Assembly (NCBI RefSeq): GCF_900188235.1
Contig: NZ_FZNT01000007.1
Span: forward strand, 187,022-251,021
DNA: 64,000 nucleotides
Source of the DNA: Lutibacter agarilyticus
Lineage (GTDB): Bacteria > Bacteroidota > Bacteroidia > Flavobacteriales > Flavobacteriaceae
Reading direction: 5' to 3'
In this document: positions 27,280-36,746 of the stretch, piece after piece
Layout of the letters: the number at the start of each line of letters is the position of its first letter
Position numbering within the stretch: the stretch's first letter is position 1
Notes under the pieces: generated by a model
Seen by the model: only the letters and a program-made list of their open reading frames with translations
Databases searched by the model: none
Told to the model about the DNA's origin: nothing
Translations under genes and position numbers: made by a program

Positions 27280-30093
27280 TTAATAAAACCCTCTTCGTAA
27301 AAAATTAAATATTCTTTTTGGTTTTAAGACTAAAACAAATCTAATTCGAGAAGCATAATCTGGTTGGGTAACTTCCCATCCAAGGTTGGAGTATACAGGG
27401 AAATAAACCTCTAAAATGTCTTGTACAAAATTTAATCGTACCCCATTTTCATAAGCAAAATAAACGTTTGCATTTTTGTTTTTTACCAAAGCAGCATCAT
27501 TGTAAATTTCAAACCAACGCCAAAGTCCTATACTTGTGTTTACCGAAGTTAACCATTGATTTGCGAAAGGAACAGGTAGTTTAGACTTAAAACCTCCTTC
27601 AGAAATTATAATTTGTTGACTTAAAAAACCACTAGTTTCTGAACGTCCTAAATAATCGTATTGAAATAAATAATCTGTTGGTCTGTCTAAGGCAAAACTA
27701 AAAAAATCGGTATTGGTATTATTGGATAAAAATGCACCTGCAAACAATCTAAAATCAAATTGGGTATTTGTGTTTGTTAATAATCGGTAGCGTGCATTTA
27801 AAGAAGCTTTACTAAATTTTTCAGAGATTTCAATGCCTGTTGAAAAGCGTATGTCTTTTAAAATGGTTGGTTTTGCATATCCATAACCTAAACTAAAAAC
27901 TTTGTATTTTAGTGTTTCTGGGTCTTGAGGATTTGTGATTGAAGCCGCTTTATCTACAAAAGTATAGGAAGTTGAAATTATATTACTACTTATATCTCGA
28001 TAGCTTTTTTTTCTAAATTCTAATGCTGCATAAGGAACTATTTTATTGTACGGTAGTCCTTCTGCATAATCAAAATGACTTCCGCCTAAGCCAATAAAAA
28101 TTTTATTTACCTTACCATTTTCAGGTAAGTACTCATATCGGAGTGAGTAGGATCCTGAAAAGGAATTGCTTTTAGTGCTGTAAGAAGGTGTTACTTTAAA
28201 GTTGATGCTTTTATTTAAAAATGTTTGGTTAGAAAAGGTTAACCCTAAAATAATTCCGTCGTAATAATTGTACCCAAAAACAGGTTTGTAAAAAAGTTGA
28301 TTGTAATATGGGTTCTCTAAATCTTTAACAAATCTTAATTGAAGTGGTCTTGTAAATAATTTCTTATCAACATTTTTCCAGTTATTTCTAAGGTTGAATT
28401 CAGGTAAAAGAGAGTTATAATTTAATGAAAGTTTATCAAAACCATCTTTCGGAATCGTAACGGTGGCTGTTGAATCAATTTTAGTAAGCCATTGTTGGTA
28501 TTTTACGTCGTTGTCTTTTATACCGTACAGTTCAATTGGTGTGGTGAAATTTCGTTTGTTTTCAACAATAACATTTAATGAATCTTTGCCTTTTTTAATT
28601 ACTTTTTTAATGGTATAATCGGGTTTTTTGTTGGTTTGTAAGTAATCTATTTTAAACCATTCAATATCTTTTGTGGTGTTTATATTGTTGAAAATAGCGG
28701 TACTTTTTACTTTGTTGTTAGCATTTTTATTTGAAAAATCAACGATGGCATTTTTAATAGTTTCTTCACCTAAATAATTTTCTAAATATTTAATTCCGAG
28801 TCCTGCTTTGTATTTGTTAGCTATTTTTCGGTTAAAATTAGATAAGGAATCAGTAGGTGTTGTTAAAGGTTGATCTAAATTTTTACGCGAAGCAAATTGA
28901 TATACAAAATAGTATTTTTCGTTGTAATCAATCTTAGCAATATTGTATGCTTTTATTCCCCAAATAGTTGAAATATTTCCAAGGGCTTTAATTTCAGGGT
29001 AAAATTTTTCAACATATTTCATCATTAAATATGTTTGTAAACCATCGGCTAGCCAAGCATCTTTCCTTTGATTAAAAAGGAAAGTATTTTCAATATATTT
29101 TTTTACTAATACTTTAAACATTTTAATATCATATTCAAAAATATCGCTAAAAGGTTCTAAAAATGAAGGCAATTGGTTAAGGCCGTAAACTGGATTTTTA
29201 TCATACTCAATTTTATTAATGAATAGTTTTTTATGTGGAAATTTACCTAAGTAAGATTCAATAAATTTTAATTCTCTAGAAAGCACATTTGTTTTAACTA
29301 CTAAATTTAATTTTTCAGAATCTAAATTTGTAATGATAGAAACAGGTTTAGAATTATAGGCTAAGAAATCGTTGTACTGAGTTATGTTTACTTCAATATC
29401 GGGTCTGTTAGAACCTATAAGTTTGTATTGGTTGTTCAACTTCCCTTCCGTCATACCGTAAACTAAATCGCTATTTACCGTGTATTCTTTAGGGACATTT
29501 AATTTGATGTTATAATCACTAAAATCAACATATAAATCATCTAAATCTAGGTTATTGTAAGTATTCCATTTTTCATCAAAAATAGCAGGTGCTAAATACC
29601 AATAACGTAAATTATATTGATAAGAGTTTACACCGTATTTTGTAAATTTATCCTTTGGGATTTTAACGGAATAGGTAACTATGATTTTAACCGATTCGTT
29701 TGGAAGTAAAGGTTTTTTTAACGGTATATTTAAAATATCTGGATCCTTAGCTGTACTATCCCAGCTTGCCAATTCATAATTAATAAAGATGTTTTTTATT
29801 TCAGAATAACCCCTGTTTTTGTCATTTGTAAAATGAAAAGATTTGGAGTTTTTTTCAACAAATCGAATGGCTAATGGGGTTCTTTTATTTTTGTAAGCAT
29901 TAGGCCAATTATGAAAATAAATATTTTTTAATACAGAGTCTGAAGTATTGTAATAAATAATTTCTTGATAAATATCTAAAATATCGGCTTCTGAATTTAA
30001 CGTAGCAGTAATGGAAATGTTATTTTTTTGACCAAAGCTAAGGCTTAAAAAAAACACATTAAAAAGGAACGTTAAAATTAGCTGTTTTTTCAA
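27280..30093 (-). CDS. M1-peptidase-like protein without zinc site, fused to an outer-membrane barrel
   Basis: A 937-residue exported protein (signal peptide ILTFLFNVFFLSLSFGQ). Residues about 25-520 follow the M1 aminopeptidase plan: an N-terminal beta domain (IYFHNWPNAYKNKRTPLA) and a gluzincin-like core. There is no HExxH anywhere. The segment QRKDAWLADGLQTYLM (about 342-356) aligns with the WLNEGFATY block of M1 enzymes, with the third zinc ligand Glu replaced by D350 and the HExxH position occupied by roughly KVLVK (327-331). From about 600 to the end are alternating beta strands ending in RRGFY with a C-terminal aromatic residue, as in outer-membrane barrels. Probably a non-catalytic surface or transport protein; function unknown. 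Confidence 0.75.
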   Translation of the reverse strand: MKKQLILTFLFNVFFLSLSFGQKNNISITATLNSEADILDIYQEIIYYNTSDSVLKNIYFHNWPNAYKNKRTPLAIRFVEKNSKSFHFTNDKNRGYSEIKNIFINYELASWDSTAKDPDILNIPLKKPLLPNESVKIIVTYSVKIPKDKFTKYGVNSYQYNLRYWYLAPAIFDEKWNTYNNLDLDDLYVDFSDYNIKLNVPKEYTVNSDLVYGMTEGKLNNQYKLIGSNRPDIEVNITQYNDFLAYNSKPVSIITNLDSEKLNLVVKTNVLSRELKFIESYLGKFPHKKLFINKIEYDKNPVYGLNQLPSFLEPFSDIFEYDIKMFKVLVKKYIENTFLFNQRKDAWLADGLQTYLMMKYVEKFYPEIKALGNISTIWGIKAYNIAKIDYNEKYYFVYQFASRKNLDQPLTTPTDSLSNFNRKIANKYKAGLGIKYLENYLGEETIKNAIVDFSNKNANNKVKSTAIFNNINTTKDIEWFKIDYLQTNKKPDYTIKKVIKKGKDSLNVIVENKRNFTTPIELYGIKDNDVKYQQWLTKIDSTATVTIPKDGFDKLSLNYNSLLPEFNLRNNWKNVDKKLFTRPLQLRFVKDLENPYYNQLFYKPVFGYNYYDGIILGLTFSNQTFLNKSINFKVTPSYSTKSNSFSGSYSLRYEYLPENGKVNKIFIGLGGSHFDYAEGLPYNKIVPYAALEFRKKSYRDISSNIISTSYTFVDKAASITNPQDPETLKYKVFSLGYGYAKPTILKDIRFSTGIEISEKFSKASLNARYRLLTNTNTQFDFRLFAGAFLSNNTNTDFFSFALDRPTDYLFQYDYLGRSETSGFLSQQIIISEGGFKSKLPVPFANQWLTSVNTSIGLWRWFEIYNDAALVKNKNANVYFAYENGVRLNFVQDILEVYFPVYSNLGWEVTQPDYASRIRFVLVLKPKRIFNFLRRGFY

Positions 30094-30101
30094 AATTGTG
30101 A

Positions 30102-30812
30102 TTAGAAATTCGGGCTTAAACTATATTTTTTATAAAAAGTATTTATGACATCTAAAACTTCATCTTTGGTATCTACTATTGAAATTAAATCCAAATCATT
30201 TTCGCTAATATTTCCCTCAGTAAGCATGGTGTTCTTAATCCATTCAATAAGACCCGACCAAAATTTTCTTCCAACTAAAACAATAGGGAATTTACCAATT
30301 TTTTTGGTTTGTATTAAGGTAATTGCTTCAAACAGTTCATCTAAAGTTCCAAAACCACCAGGCATTACAACAAAACCTTGAGAGTATTTTACAAACATTA
30401 CTTTTCGTACAAAAAAGTAATCAAAATCTAGGCTTTTATCTGAATCTATATAAGGATTGTCATGTTGTTCAAAAGGTAATTCAATATTTAAACCAACGGA
30501 AGTTCCTTTACCACGTGCAGCACCTCTATTACCTGCCTCCATAATTCCTGGTCCACCACCAGTAACAACTCCATAACCATGCTGTGTTAACTCATAAGCA
30601 ATGTTTTCTGCAAGTTCATAATACGCTTCACCTTCTTTTGTGCGCGCTGATCCAAAGATGCTTACACAAGGTCCAATTTTACCTAGGCGTTCAAATCCTT
30701 CAACAAATTCTGCCATAATTTTAAATATAGCCCAAGAATCATTTGTCCTTATTTCATTCCAAGTTTTTTGCTTGAATTTTTCGCGTATTTTTCTGTCTTC
30801 GTTTGGTGACAT
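30102..30812 (-). CDS. LOG-family (TIGR00730) Rossmann-fold nucleotide phosphoribohydrolase-like protein
   Basis: A 236-residue member of the lysine-decarboxylase-like / LOG family. The signature PGGxGTxxE is VMPGGFGTLDELFE (PGG near 142) and the nucleotide loop is VVTGGGPGIMEAGNRGA. Relatives cleave nucleoside 5'-monophosphates at the N-glycosidic bond; in bacteria the true role is often purine nucleotide turnover and an older lysine decarboxylase annotation is wrong. It lies 8 bp upstream of the M1-like gene, so they may be co-transcribed, and 36 bp downstream of uvrA. Confidence 0.9.
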   Translation of the reverse strand: MSPNEDRKIREKFKQKTWNEIRTNDSWAIFKIMAEFVEGFERLGKIGPCVSIFGSARTKEGEAYYELAENIAYELTQHGYGVVTGGGPGIMEAGNRGAARGKGTSVGLNIELPFEQHDNPYIDSDKSLDFDYFFVRKVMFVKYSQGFVVMPGGFGTLDELFEAITLIQTKKIGKFPIVLVGRKFWSGLIEWIKNTMLTEGNISENDLDLISIVDTKDEVLDVINTFYKKYSLSPNF

Positions 30813-30848
30813 ATATTTTTGATGTTTTTATTTTAATAATCTTGTTGA

Positions 30849-33674
30849 CTAATGTAATTCTTTTTTTAAGAATTTAGACGTATAACTTGTTTTGTGCTTA
30901 CTTACTTCTTCTGGAGTTCCGTAGCAAATTAATTGTCCGCCATTTTTTCCGCCTTCCATTCCAATGTCAATAATATAGTCGGCTAACTTAATAACATCCA
31001 TATTATGTTCAATTACTAAAATGGTATTTCCTTTGTTGGTAAGCTTGTTTAAAACCTCCATTAATACTCTAATGTCTTCAAAATGAAGCCCGGTTGTAGG
31101 TTCATCTAAAATATAAAAAGTATTACCAGTATCTCTTTTTGATAATTCTGCAGCTAATTTTATACGTTGTGCTTCACCACCTGAAAGTGTTGTAGATTGT
31201 TGTCCTAAAGAAATGTAACCCAAACCAACATCGTTTATGGTTTTTAGTTTTCTATATATTTTTGGGATATGTTCAAAGAAAGTCACAGATTCTTCAATCG
31301 TCATATTTAAAACATCAGAAATTGATTTTCCTTTGTATCTAATTTCTAAGGTTTCTCTGTTGAATCGTTTTCCTTGGCAAGTTTCGCATTCTACTTGCAC
31401 ATCAGGTAAAAAATTCATTTCAATAACACGTACACCACCACCTTGGCAAGTTTCACATCTTCCTCCTTTTACATTGAATGAAAATCTTCCTGGTTTATAA
31501 CCTCTAATTGAAGCTTCATTTGTTTTTGCGTATAATGATCTTATTTCACCAAAAACACCTGTATATGTTGCCGGGTTTGAACGTGGTGTTCTTCCTATAG
31601 GTGATTGGTCAATTGCGATTACTTTATCAATATGTTCAAGACCTTTAATAGATTTGTAAGGCATTGGTTTTTTTATACCTCTATAAATGTGTTTGTTTAA
31701 AATAGGGTATAAGGTTTCGTTAATTAAGGTAGATTTTCCACTTCCAGAAACACCTGTTACACAAATTAATTGCCCTAAAGGAAAATCAACAGATATATTT
31801 TTCAAATTATTTCCAGTGGCTCCTTTTAAGGTGATTTTTTTACCGTTTCCTTCACGTCTCTTCTTTGGAACTTCAATTTTTTTGGTTCCGTTTAAATAAT
31901 CAGCAGTTAACGTATGGTGTTTTTTTAATTCCTTAAAAGTACCTTCACTTACTATTTCTCCACCATGAACTCCTGCTCCGGGACCAATATCTATAACATA
32001 ATCGGCTTGCTCAATCATGTCTTTGTCGTGTTCAACAACAATTACAGAGTTACCTACATCTCTTAAGTTAATGAGCGATTTTATCAACTTTTCATTGTCT
32101 CTTTGGTGTAACCCAATGCTTGGCTCATCTAAAATATATAAAACACCAACCAGTTGTGATCCAATTTGAGTTGCCAATCTAATACGTTGTGCTTCACCAC
32201 CTGAAAGTGATTTTGAACTTCTATCTAAAGTTAGGTAATCTAAACCAACATCTAGTAAAAATTGAATTCTAGTTCTAATTTCCTTTAAAATTTCTGAAGC
32301 AATTTTTAATTGTTTGTTACTTAGTTTTTCTTCAATTTTTGAAAACCAATTAGCAATTTCAGTAATATCCATTTGCGCTAATTCAGAAATGTTTTTTTCG
32401 TTGAATTTAAAATAAAGTGCTTCTTTTTTTAAACGAGCACCATTACAAGAGCCACATTCAATTTCATCCATAAAATCTTTTGCCCAACGTTTAATAGAAG
32501 TTGAATCGGTAGATTTGTATTGATTGTTAATGAAGTTGATGATGCCTTCAAAATCAATCTCGTAACTTCTAGTTACTCCAACTGTTTTAGAAGTGATTTT
32601 AAATTTTTCTTGTCCACCATTTAATATAATTTCAAGCGCTTCCTTTGGAATTTCTGAAATAGAATCTGTCAGTTGAAATTTATAACGATCAGCAATTAGT
32701 TGTAATTGTTTAAAAATCCAACTTGATTTTTGTTCGCCAAGTGGAGCAATTCCACCATTTTTTATTGAAATATTTTTGTTAGGAATAATTTTATCAATAT
32801 TTACGGAATTGGTTATGCCTAATCCGTTACAGCTATCACAAGCACCTTTTGGTGAATTGAATGAAAATGTATTTGGTTCAGGATTTGGATACGAAATTCC
32901 AGTTTCTGGGCACATTAAATCTCTACTAAAATATCTAGGAGAATTGGTGTTGTGTTCTAAAACCATTAATATGTTTTCGCCAGTGTATAGTGCAGTGTTA
33001 ATTGTTTCCTCTAACCTTTTGTCAGAATTTTCGCTAATAGCGATTCTATCAATAACAATTTCAATATCATGTGTTTTATAACGGTCAAGACGCATTCCTT
33101 TTTCAATGTCAACTATTTCGCCGTCAACTCTAACTTTTACAAAACCTTGTTTTGCAATTTGATCAAAAAGCTCTCTATAATGCCCTTTTCTCGATTTAAT
33201 TACCGGTGCAAGAATTACAATTTTTTTTCCTTCGTAAGTTTTTAAAATCAACTCTTTAATTTGCTCATCGCTATAACTGACCATTTTTTTATTGGTGTTG
33301 TATGAGTAAGCATCAGCGGCACGAGCGTAGAGCAATCTTAAAAAATCATAAATTTCAGTAATAGTTCCTACGGTTGAGCGCGGACTTTTATTGGTCGTTT
33401 TTTGTTCAATTGAAATTACGGGAGAAAGACCGTCAATTTTGTCAACATCTGGTCGTTCTAATCCACCTAAAAATTGTCGGGCATAGGCTGAAAAAGTCTC
33501 AATATAACGTCTTTGTCCTTCGGCATAAATAGTGTCAAAAGCCAAAGATGATTTACCACTTCCGCTTAAACCAGTAATAACTACCAATTTTTCTCTTGGA
33601 ATACGTACGTCAATATTTTTTAAATTATGAACACGTGCTCCAAGCACTTCAATATATTCTTCGTGTTTTGTCAT
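30849..33674 (-). CDS. uvrA: Excinuclease ABC subunit A
   Basis: A 941-residue full-length UvrA, the ATPase that recognises bulky DNA lesions and loads UvrB in nucleotide excision repair. Two ABC cassettes are clear: Walker A GLSGSGKSSLAFDT near residue 33 and GVSGSGKSTLINET in the second half, with ABC signatures SLSGGEAQRIRLATQIGSQL and TLSGGEAQRIKLAAELSKR. Zinc-finger cysteines occur as CDSCNGLG / CGSCNGAR and CETCQGGG / CETCQGKR. Length and motifs are normal. No other uvr gene is near. The divergent PspC-like gene starts about 100 bp away. Confidence 0.98.
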   Translation of the reverse strand: MTKHEEYIEVLGARVHNLKNIDVRIPREKLVVITGLSGSGKSSLAFDTIYAEGQRRYIETFSAYARQFLGGLERPDVDKIDGLSPVISIEQKTTNKSPRSTVGTITEIYDFLRLLYARAADAYSYNTNKKMVSYSDEQIKELILKTYEGKKIVILAPVIKSRKGHYRELFDQIAKQGFVKVRVDGEIVDIEKGMRLDRYKTHDIEIVIDRIAISENSDKRLEETINTALYTGENILMVLEHNTNSPRYFSRDLMCPETGISYPNPEPNTFSFNSPKGACDSCNGLGITNSVNIDKIIPNKNISIKNGGIAPLGEQKSSWIFKQLQLIADRYKFQLTDSISEIPKEALEIILNGGQEKFKITSKTVGVTRSYEIDFEGIINFINNQYKSTDSTSIKRWAKDFMDEIECGSCNGARLKKEALYFKFNEKNISELAQMDITEIANWFSKIEEKLSNKQLKIASEILKEIRTRIQFLLDVGLDYLTLDRSSKSLSGGEAQRIRLATQIGSQLVGVLYILDEPSIGLHQRDNEKLIKSLINLRDVGNSVIVVEHDKDMIEQADYVIDIGPGAGVHGGEIVSEGTFKELKKHHTLTADYLNGTKKIEVPKKRREGNGKKITLKGATGNNLKNISVDFPLGQLICVTGVSGSGKSTLINETLYPILNKHIYRGIKKPMPYKSIKGLEHIDKVIAIDQSPIGRTPRSNPATYTGVFGEIRSLYAKTNEASIRGYKPGRFSFNVKGGRCETCQGGGVRVIEMNFLPDVQVECETCQGKRFNRETLEIRYKGKSISDVLNMTIEESVTFFEHIPKIYRKLKTINDVGLGYISLGQQSTTLSGGEAQRIKLAAELSKRDTGNTFYILDEPTTGLHFEDIRVLMEVLNKLTNKGNTILVIEHNMDVIKLADYIIDIGMEGGKNGGQLICYGTPEEVSKHKTSYTSKFLKKELH

Positions 33675-33778
33675 TGATTTTTAGGAAAGTGGCAAAGTTA
33701 AAAAAATGAAACCACAAATTTGAGTTGAAGGTTTATCTTATTTCGAAAATTAGTATATTGCGTTCAAATATTTTGCTT

Positions 33779-34006
33779 TTGAGGTGGATAGATTCTATAC
33801 GACATTTTTTTGAAAAACACGGTTTTGCTGTTTCATCTCGTTTTGCAGATAGGTTAGGAGTTAGCGCATCAAATGTGCGTTTATTTTTTATCTATTTGTC
33901 ATTTGTGACTTTAGGCGTGTCGTTTGGGTTTTACTTAACACTCGCTTTTTTATTACGATTAAAAGATTTAATTTACACTAAGAGAAATTCGGTTTTCGAT
34001 TTATAA
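33779..34006 (+). CDS. Small PspC-like membrane protein
   Basis: About 75 residues from the TTG at 33779, giving MRWIDSIRHFFEKHGF; another TTG lies 18 codons upstream and no in-frame ATG exists, so the start is uncertain. The body resembles the PspC domain: a helical segment VSSRFADRLGVSASNVRLFF followed by a hydrophobic stretch (IYLSFVTLGVSFGFYLTLAF) and a basic tail. PspC-type proteins act in membrane-stress responses or as small regulators; the role here is unknown. It is 4 bp upstream of the potassium channel gene and is probably co-transcribed with it. Confidence 0.65.
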   Translation: MRWIDSIRHFFEKHGFAVSSRFADRLGVSASNVRLFFIYLSFVTLGVSFGFYLTLAFLLRLKDLIYTKRNSVFDL

Positions 34007-34010
34007 AAAT

Positions 34011-35006
34011 ATGCTGTTAAAATCAAGACTTTATATATCCCTTGTATTTGTAATTATAGTTATTGCTATTGGAGTAGGAGGGTATATGACCATTTCTGGA
34101 GACAATTTTGTAGACTCGTTGTATATGACAATTATAACAATGTCTACCGTTGGATTTAGTGAAATTCATGCGCTTTCTGTCCAGGGAAAGCTATTTACAA
34201 TTTTTCTAATTATTATTAGTATTGTAGTGTATGGTTACACATTTGCTTCAATTACGCAATACTTTTCTAATAGTGATATGTTTAAACTTCTAAAAGAAAA
34301 AAAGGTGCAAAAACAAATTGAAAATTTAAAAGACCATACGGTTGTTTGTGGTTATGGAAGAAACGGAAAACAAGCTGTAGGTAAATTAAAGCAATTTAAT
34401 CAGCCTTGCGTAGTTATTGAAAAACGAAAAGATGAAGTTGAAGATTTGGTGAGAGATGGGGTTCTTTTTGTTGAAGGAGATGCAACAAATGATGATGATT
34501 TAAAAAAACTAAATTTAGATAGAGCAAAAAGTTTAATCACGGCTTTACCATCTGATGCTGATAATTTATTTGTTGTTTTATCTGCACGTCAGTTTAATAA
34601 AAAATTTACAATAATTAGTAGGGCTTCAAATGAATCTTCTTATGGTAAGTTAAAGTTTGCAGGTGCTACCAATGTAATTATGCCAGATAAATTAGGAGGT
34701 GCGCATATGGCTTCATTAGTGGTTACACCAGATTTAGTTGAATTTGTAGATCGTTTAACAATTGCAGGTGATGTAGATGCTAACTTGGAAGAGATTTGTG
34801 TAAATGAGTTGCCCGATGAGTATATTTCAAAAACAATACTAGATCTAGATTTACGTAGAAAATCGGGTTGTACAGTTATCGGTTTTAAAACCGAAGATGG
34901 TGAATATATTATAAATCCAGATGCTACTATTAAATTAGAAAGAAATACATTTTTAATTGTTCTAGGTAATAAGGAACAGATAAAAAAACTACGTGAATAT
35001 TTTTAA
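34011..35006 (+). CDS. Potassium channel protein with TrkA-N/TrkA-C (RCK) domains
   Basis: A 331-residue two-helix K+ channel. Two membrane helices (ISLVFVIIVIAIGVGGYM and FTIFLIIISIVVYGYTFA) flank the pore with selectivity filter TVGFSE. A cytoplasmic TrkA-N/RCK Rossmann domain follows (TVVCGYGRNGKQAVGKLKQF, with the acidic end of beta-2 in VVIEKRKDE), then a TrkA-C domain in the last 80 residues. Such channels are gated by nucleotides or ions through an octameric RCK ring. It starts 4 bp after the PspC-like gene and 122 bp before the symporter gene. Confidence 0.93.
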   Translation: MLLKSRLYISLVFVIIVIAIGVGGYMTISGDNFVDSLYMTIITMSTVGFSEIHALSVQGKLFTIFLIIISIVVYGYTFASITQYFSNSDMFKLLKEKKVQKQIENLKDHTVVCGYGRNGKQAVGKLKQFNQPCVVIEKRKDEVEDLVRDGVLFVEGDATNDDDLKKLNLDRAKSLITALPSDADNLFVVLSARQFNKKFTIISRASNESSYGKLKFAGATNVIMPDKLGGAHMASLVVTPDLVEFVDRLTIAGDVDANLEEICVNELPDEYISKTILDLDLRRKSGCTVIGFKTEDGEYIINPDATIKLERNTFLIVLGNKEQIKKLREYF

Positions 35007-35128
35007 TTTTATATTTTTTTGTTAAAATTATTTAGAATGGTAATAGATATCTTTTTTAATTGTTAAAAACTTGTGGTAACCTCATTTTTTCGCCATATTG
35101 CAGCGATTTTTAAAAAATCCCATGCATT

Positions 35129-36736
35129 ATGAAGAACAAGTACCTTTCACTTTTATTTTTATTAACCCCCTTTTTAATATTTGCACAAGAATTAACAATT
35201 GATGAAAAAATAGAATCAAAATTTAAACCTTTTGCTGATGCTGTAAGTTCAGTGGTCTTTTATCCCATTTCAATTGTTGGAATCGATGTACCTATTGTAA
35301 TTATTATATTGTTATTAGGAGCTTTGTTTTTTACCTTATATTTTAAATTTGCTAATATAACTTTATTAGGTGTTGCTATTAAAGCAGCAAAAGGTAAATA
35401 TGACGATGTTGATCATCATTCAGTTGATGTAGTTGCAGGTGATCCTACACCTGGAGGAGATGTTTTTGAAAGTGTGCAAGCTGAAGGTGTTATAGGTGAG
35501 GTAACTCATTTTCAAGCATTAACTGCAGCACTTTCTGCAACTGTAGGTTTAGGGAATATTGCAGGGGTTGCTGTTGCAATTGCTATTGGTGGACCTGGAG
35601 CAACAATCTGGATGATTTTAGCTGGGTTTTTAGGAATGTCTACTAAATTAGTGGAAGCTACGTTGGGGGTAAAATACCGCGAAGTAGGTGAAGAAGGCAA
35701 AATATATGGAGGTCCAATGTATTACCTTAGAAAAGGATTAAAAGAAAAGAATTTAACTGTATTAGGGAAGATTTTAGCAGGAATGTATGCTGTTTTTGTA
35801 ATTGGAGGTTCTTTTGGAGGAGGAAACATGTTTCAATCTAATCAAGCAGCGGCACAATTTAAATTACTTTTCGGACTTGAATCAGGATTTATATTTGGTA
35901 TTATAATGGCAGTTTTAGTTGGTATTGTTATTATTGGTGGAATTAAAAGAATAGGACAAGTTACAGAAAAAATAGTACCTATTATGGGAATTCTATTTGT
36001 AGGAGCTTCTTTAGTTATTTTAGTTATGAATTTTACCATTATTCCTAATGCCTTTATTCAAATTTGGAAGGGTGCGTTTACTCAAACATCTGTTGTAGGT
36101 GGGGTAATTGGCGTGATGATTGTTGGCTTTCAAAGAGCGGCTTTTTCAAACGAAGCAGGAGTCGGATCTGCATCAATAGCACATGCTGCGGTAAAAACAA
36201 GGTTCCCTGCAAGTGAAGGAATTGTTGCATCCATTGGTCCATTTGTTGATACGGTTATTATTTGTACAATGACAGCCTTAGTAATTGTAGTTACTAATTT
36301 AAAGAGTAACTTGTTTGAATATTCAAATTTAGATAAAGGAGGTAATGTAATCATGAATAGTACTGGTAAACACTTAGGAGGTGTTGATTTAACTTCGGTT
36401 GCTTTTGATTCAGCAATACCAAATTTTTCAATATTGTTAACAATAGCGGTCATACTTTTTGCTTTTTCAACAATGTTATCTTGGTCTTATTATGGAATAC
36501 AAGGGTGGAAATATTTATTTGGAAAAAGTAAATTTGTAGATATTACTTACAAAACACTATTTTTATTTTTTGTGGTAGTTGGAGCATCTTCAAGTTTAGG
36601 ATCTGTAATTGAGTTTTCTGATGCTATGATTTTTGCTATGGTGTTTCCAAATATAATAGGATTGTTATTATTAGCTCCAAAGGTAAAAGTCGAATTATCT
36701 AAATATTTGAAAGCAATAGGTAGAAAAGACATTTAA
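35129..36736 (+). CDS. Sodium:alanine/glycine symporter (AGCS family)
   Basis: A 535-residue inner-membrane transporter with about ten or more hydrophobic helices. Family blocks include FQALTAALSATVGLGNIAGV, GGPGATIWMILAGFLGMSTK, YGGPMYYL and FSNEAGVGSASIAHAA, all typical of the AGCS family that takes up alanine or glycine with Na+. The N terminus adds a signal-peptide-like segment (YLSLLFLLTPFLIFAQE) before the first conserved helix, which is common in Bacteroidota members. It is followed after 10 bp by a helix-hairpin-helix gene with no evident functional link. Confidence 0.95.
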   Translation: MKNKYLSLLFLLTPFLIFAQELTIDEKIESKFKPFADAVSSVVFYPISIVGIDVPIVIIILLLGALFFTLYFKFANITLLGVAIKAAKGKYDDVDHHSVDVVAGDPTPGGDVFESVQAEGVIGEVTHFQALTAALSATVGLGNIAGVAVAIAIGGPGATIWMILAGFLGMSTKLVEATLGVKYREVGEEGKIYGGPMYYLRKGLKEKNLTVLGKILAGMYAVFVIGGSFGGGNMFQSNQAAAQFKLLFGLESGFIFGIIMAVLVGIVIIGGIKRIGQVTEKIVPIMGILFVGASLVILVMNFTIIPNAFIQIWKGAFTQTSVVGGVIGVMIVGFQRAAFSNEAGVGSASIAHAAVKTRFPASEGIVASIGPFVDTVIICTMTALVIVVTNLKSNLFEYSNLDKGGNVIMNSTGKHLGGVDLTSVAFDSAIPNFSILLTIAVILFAFSTMLSWSYYGIQGWKYLFGKSKFVDITYKTLFLFFVVVGASSSLGSVIEFSDAMIFAMVFPNIIGLLLLAPKVKVELSKYLKAIGRKDI

Positions 36737-36746
36737 ATCGAATCAA

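Noticed and set aside
35512-36732. Several antisense frames across the AGCS symporter
   Set aside because: The plus-strand transporter is clear; the antisense products have no recognisable domain or start context.
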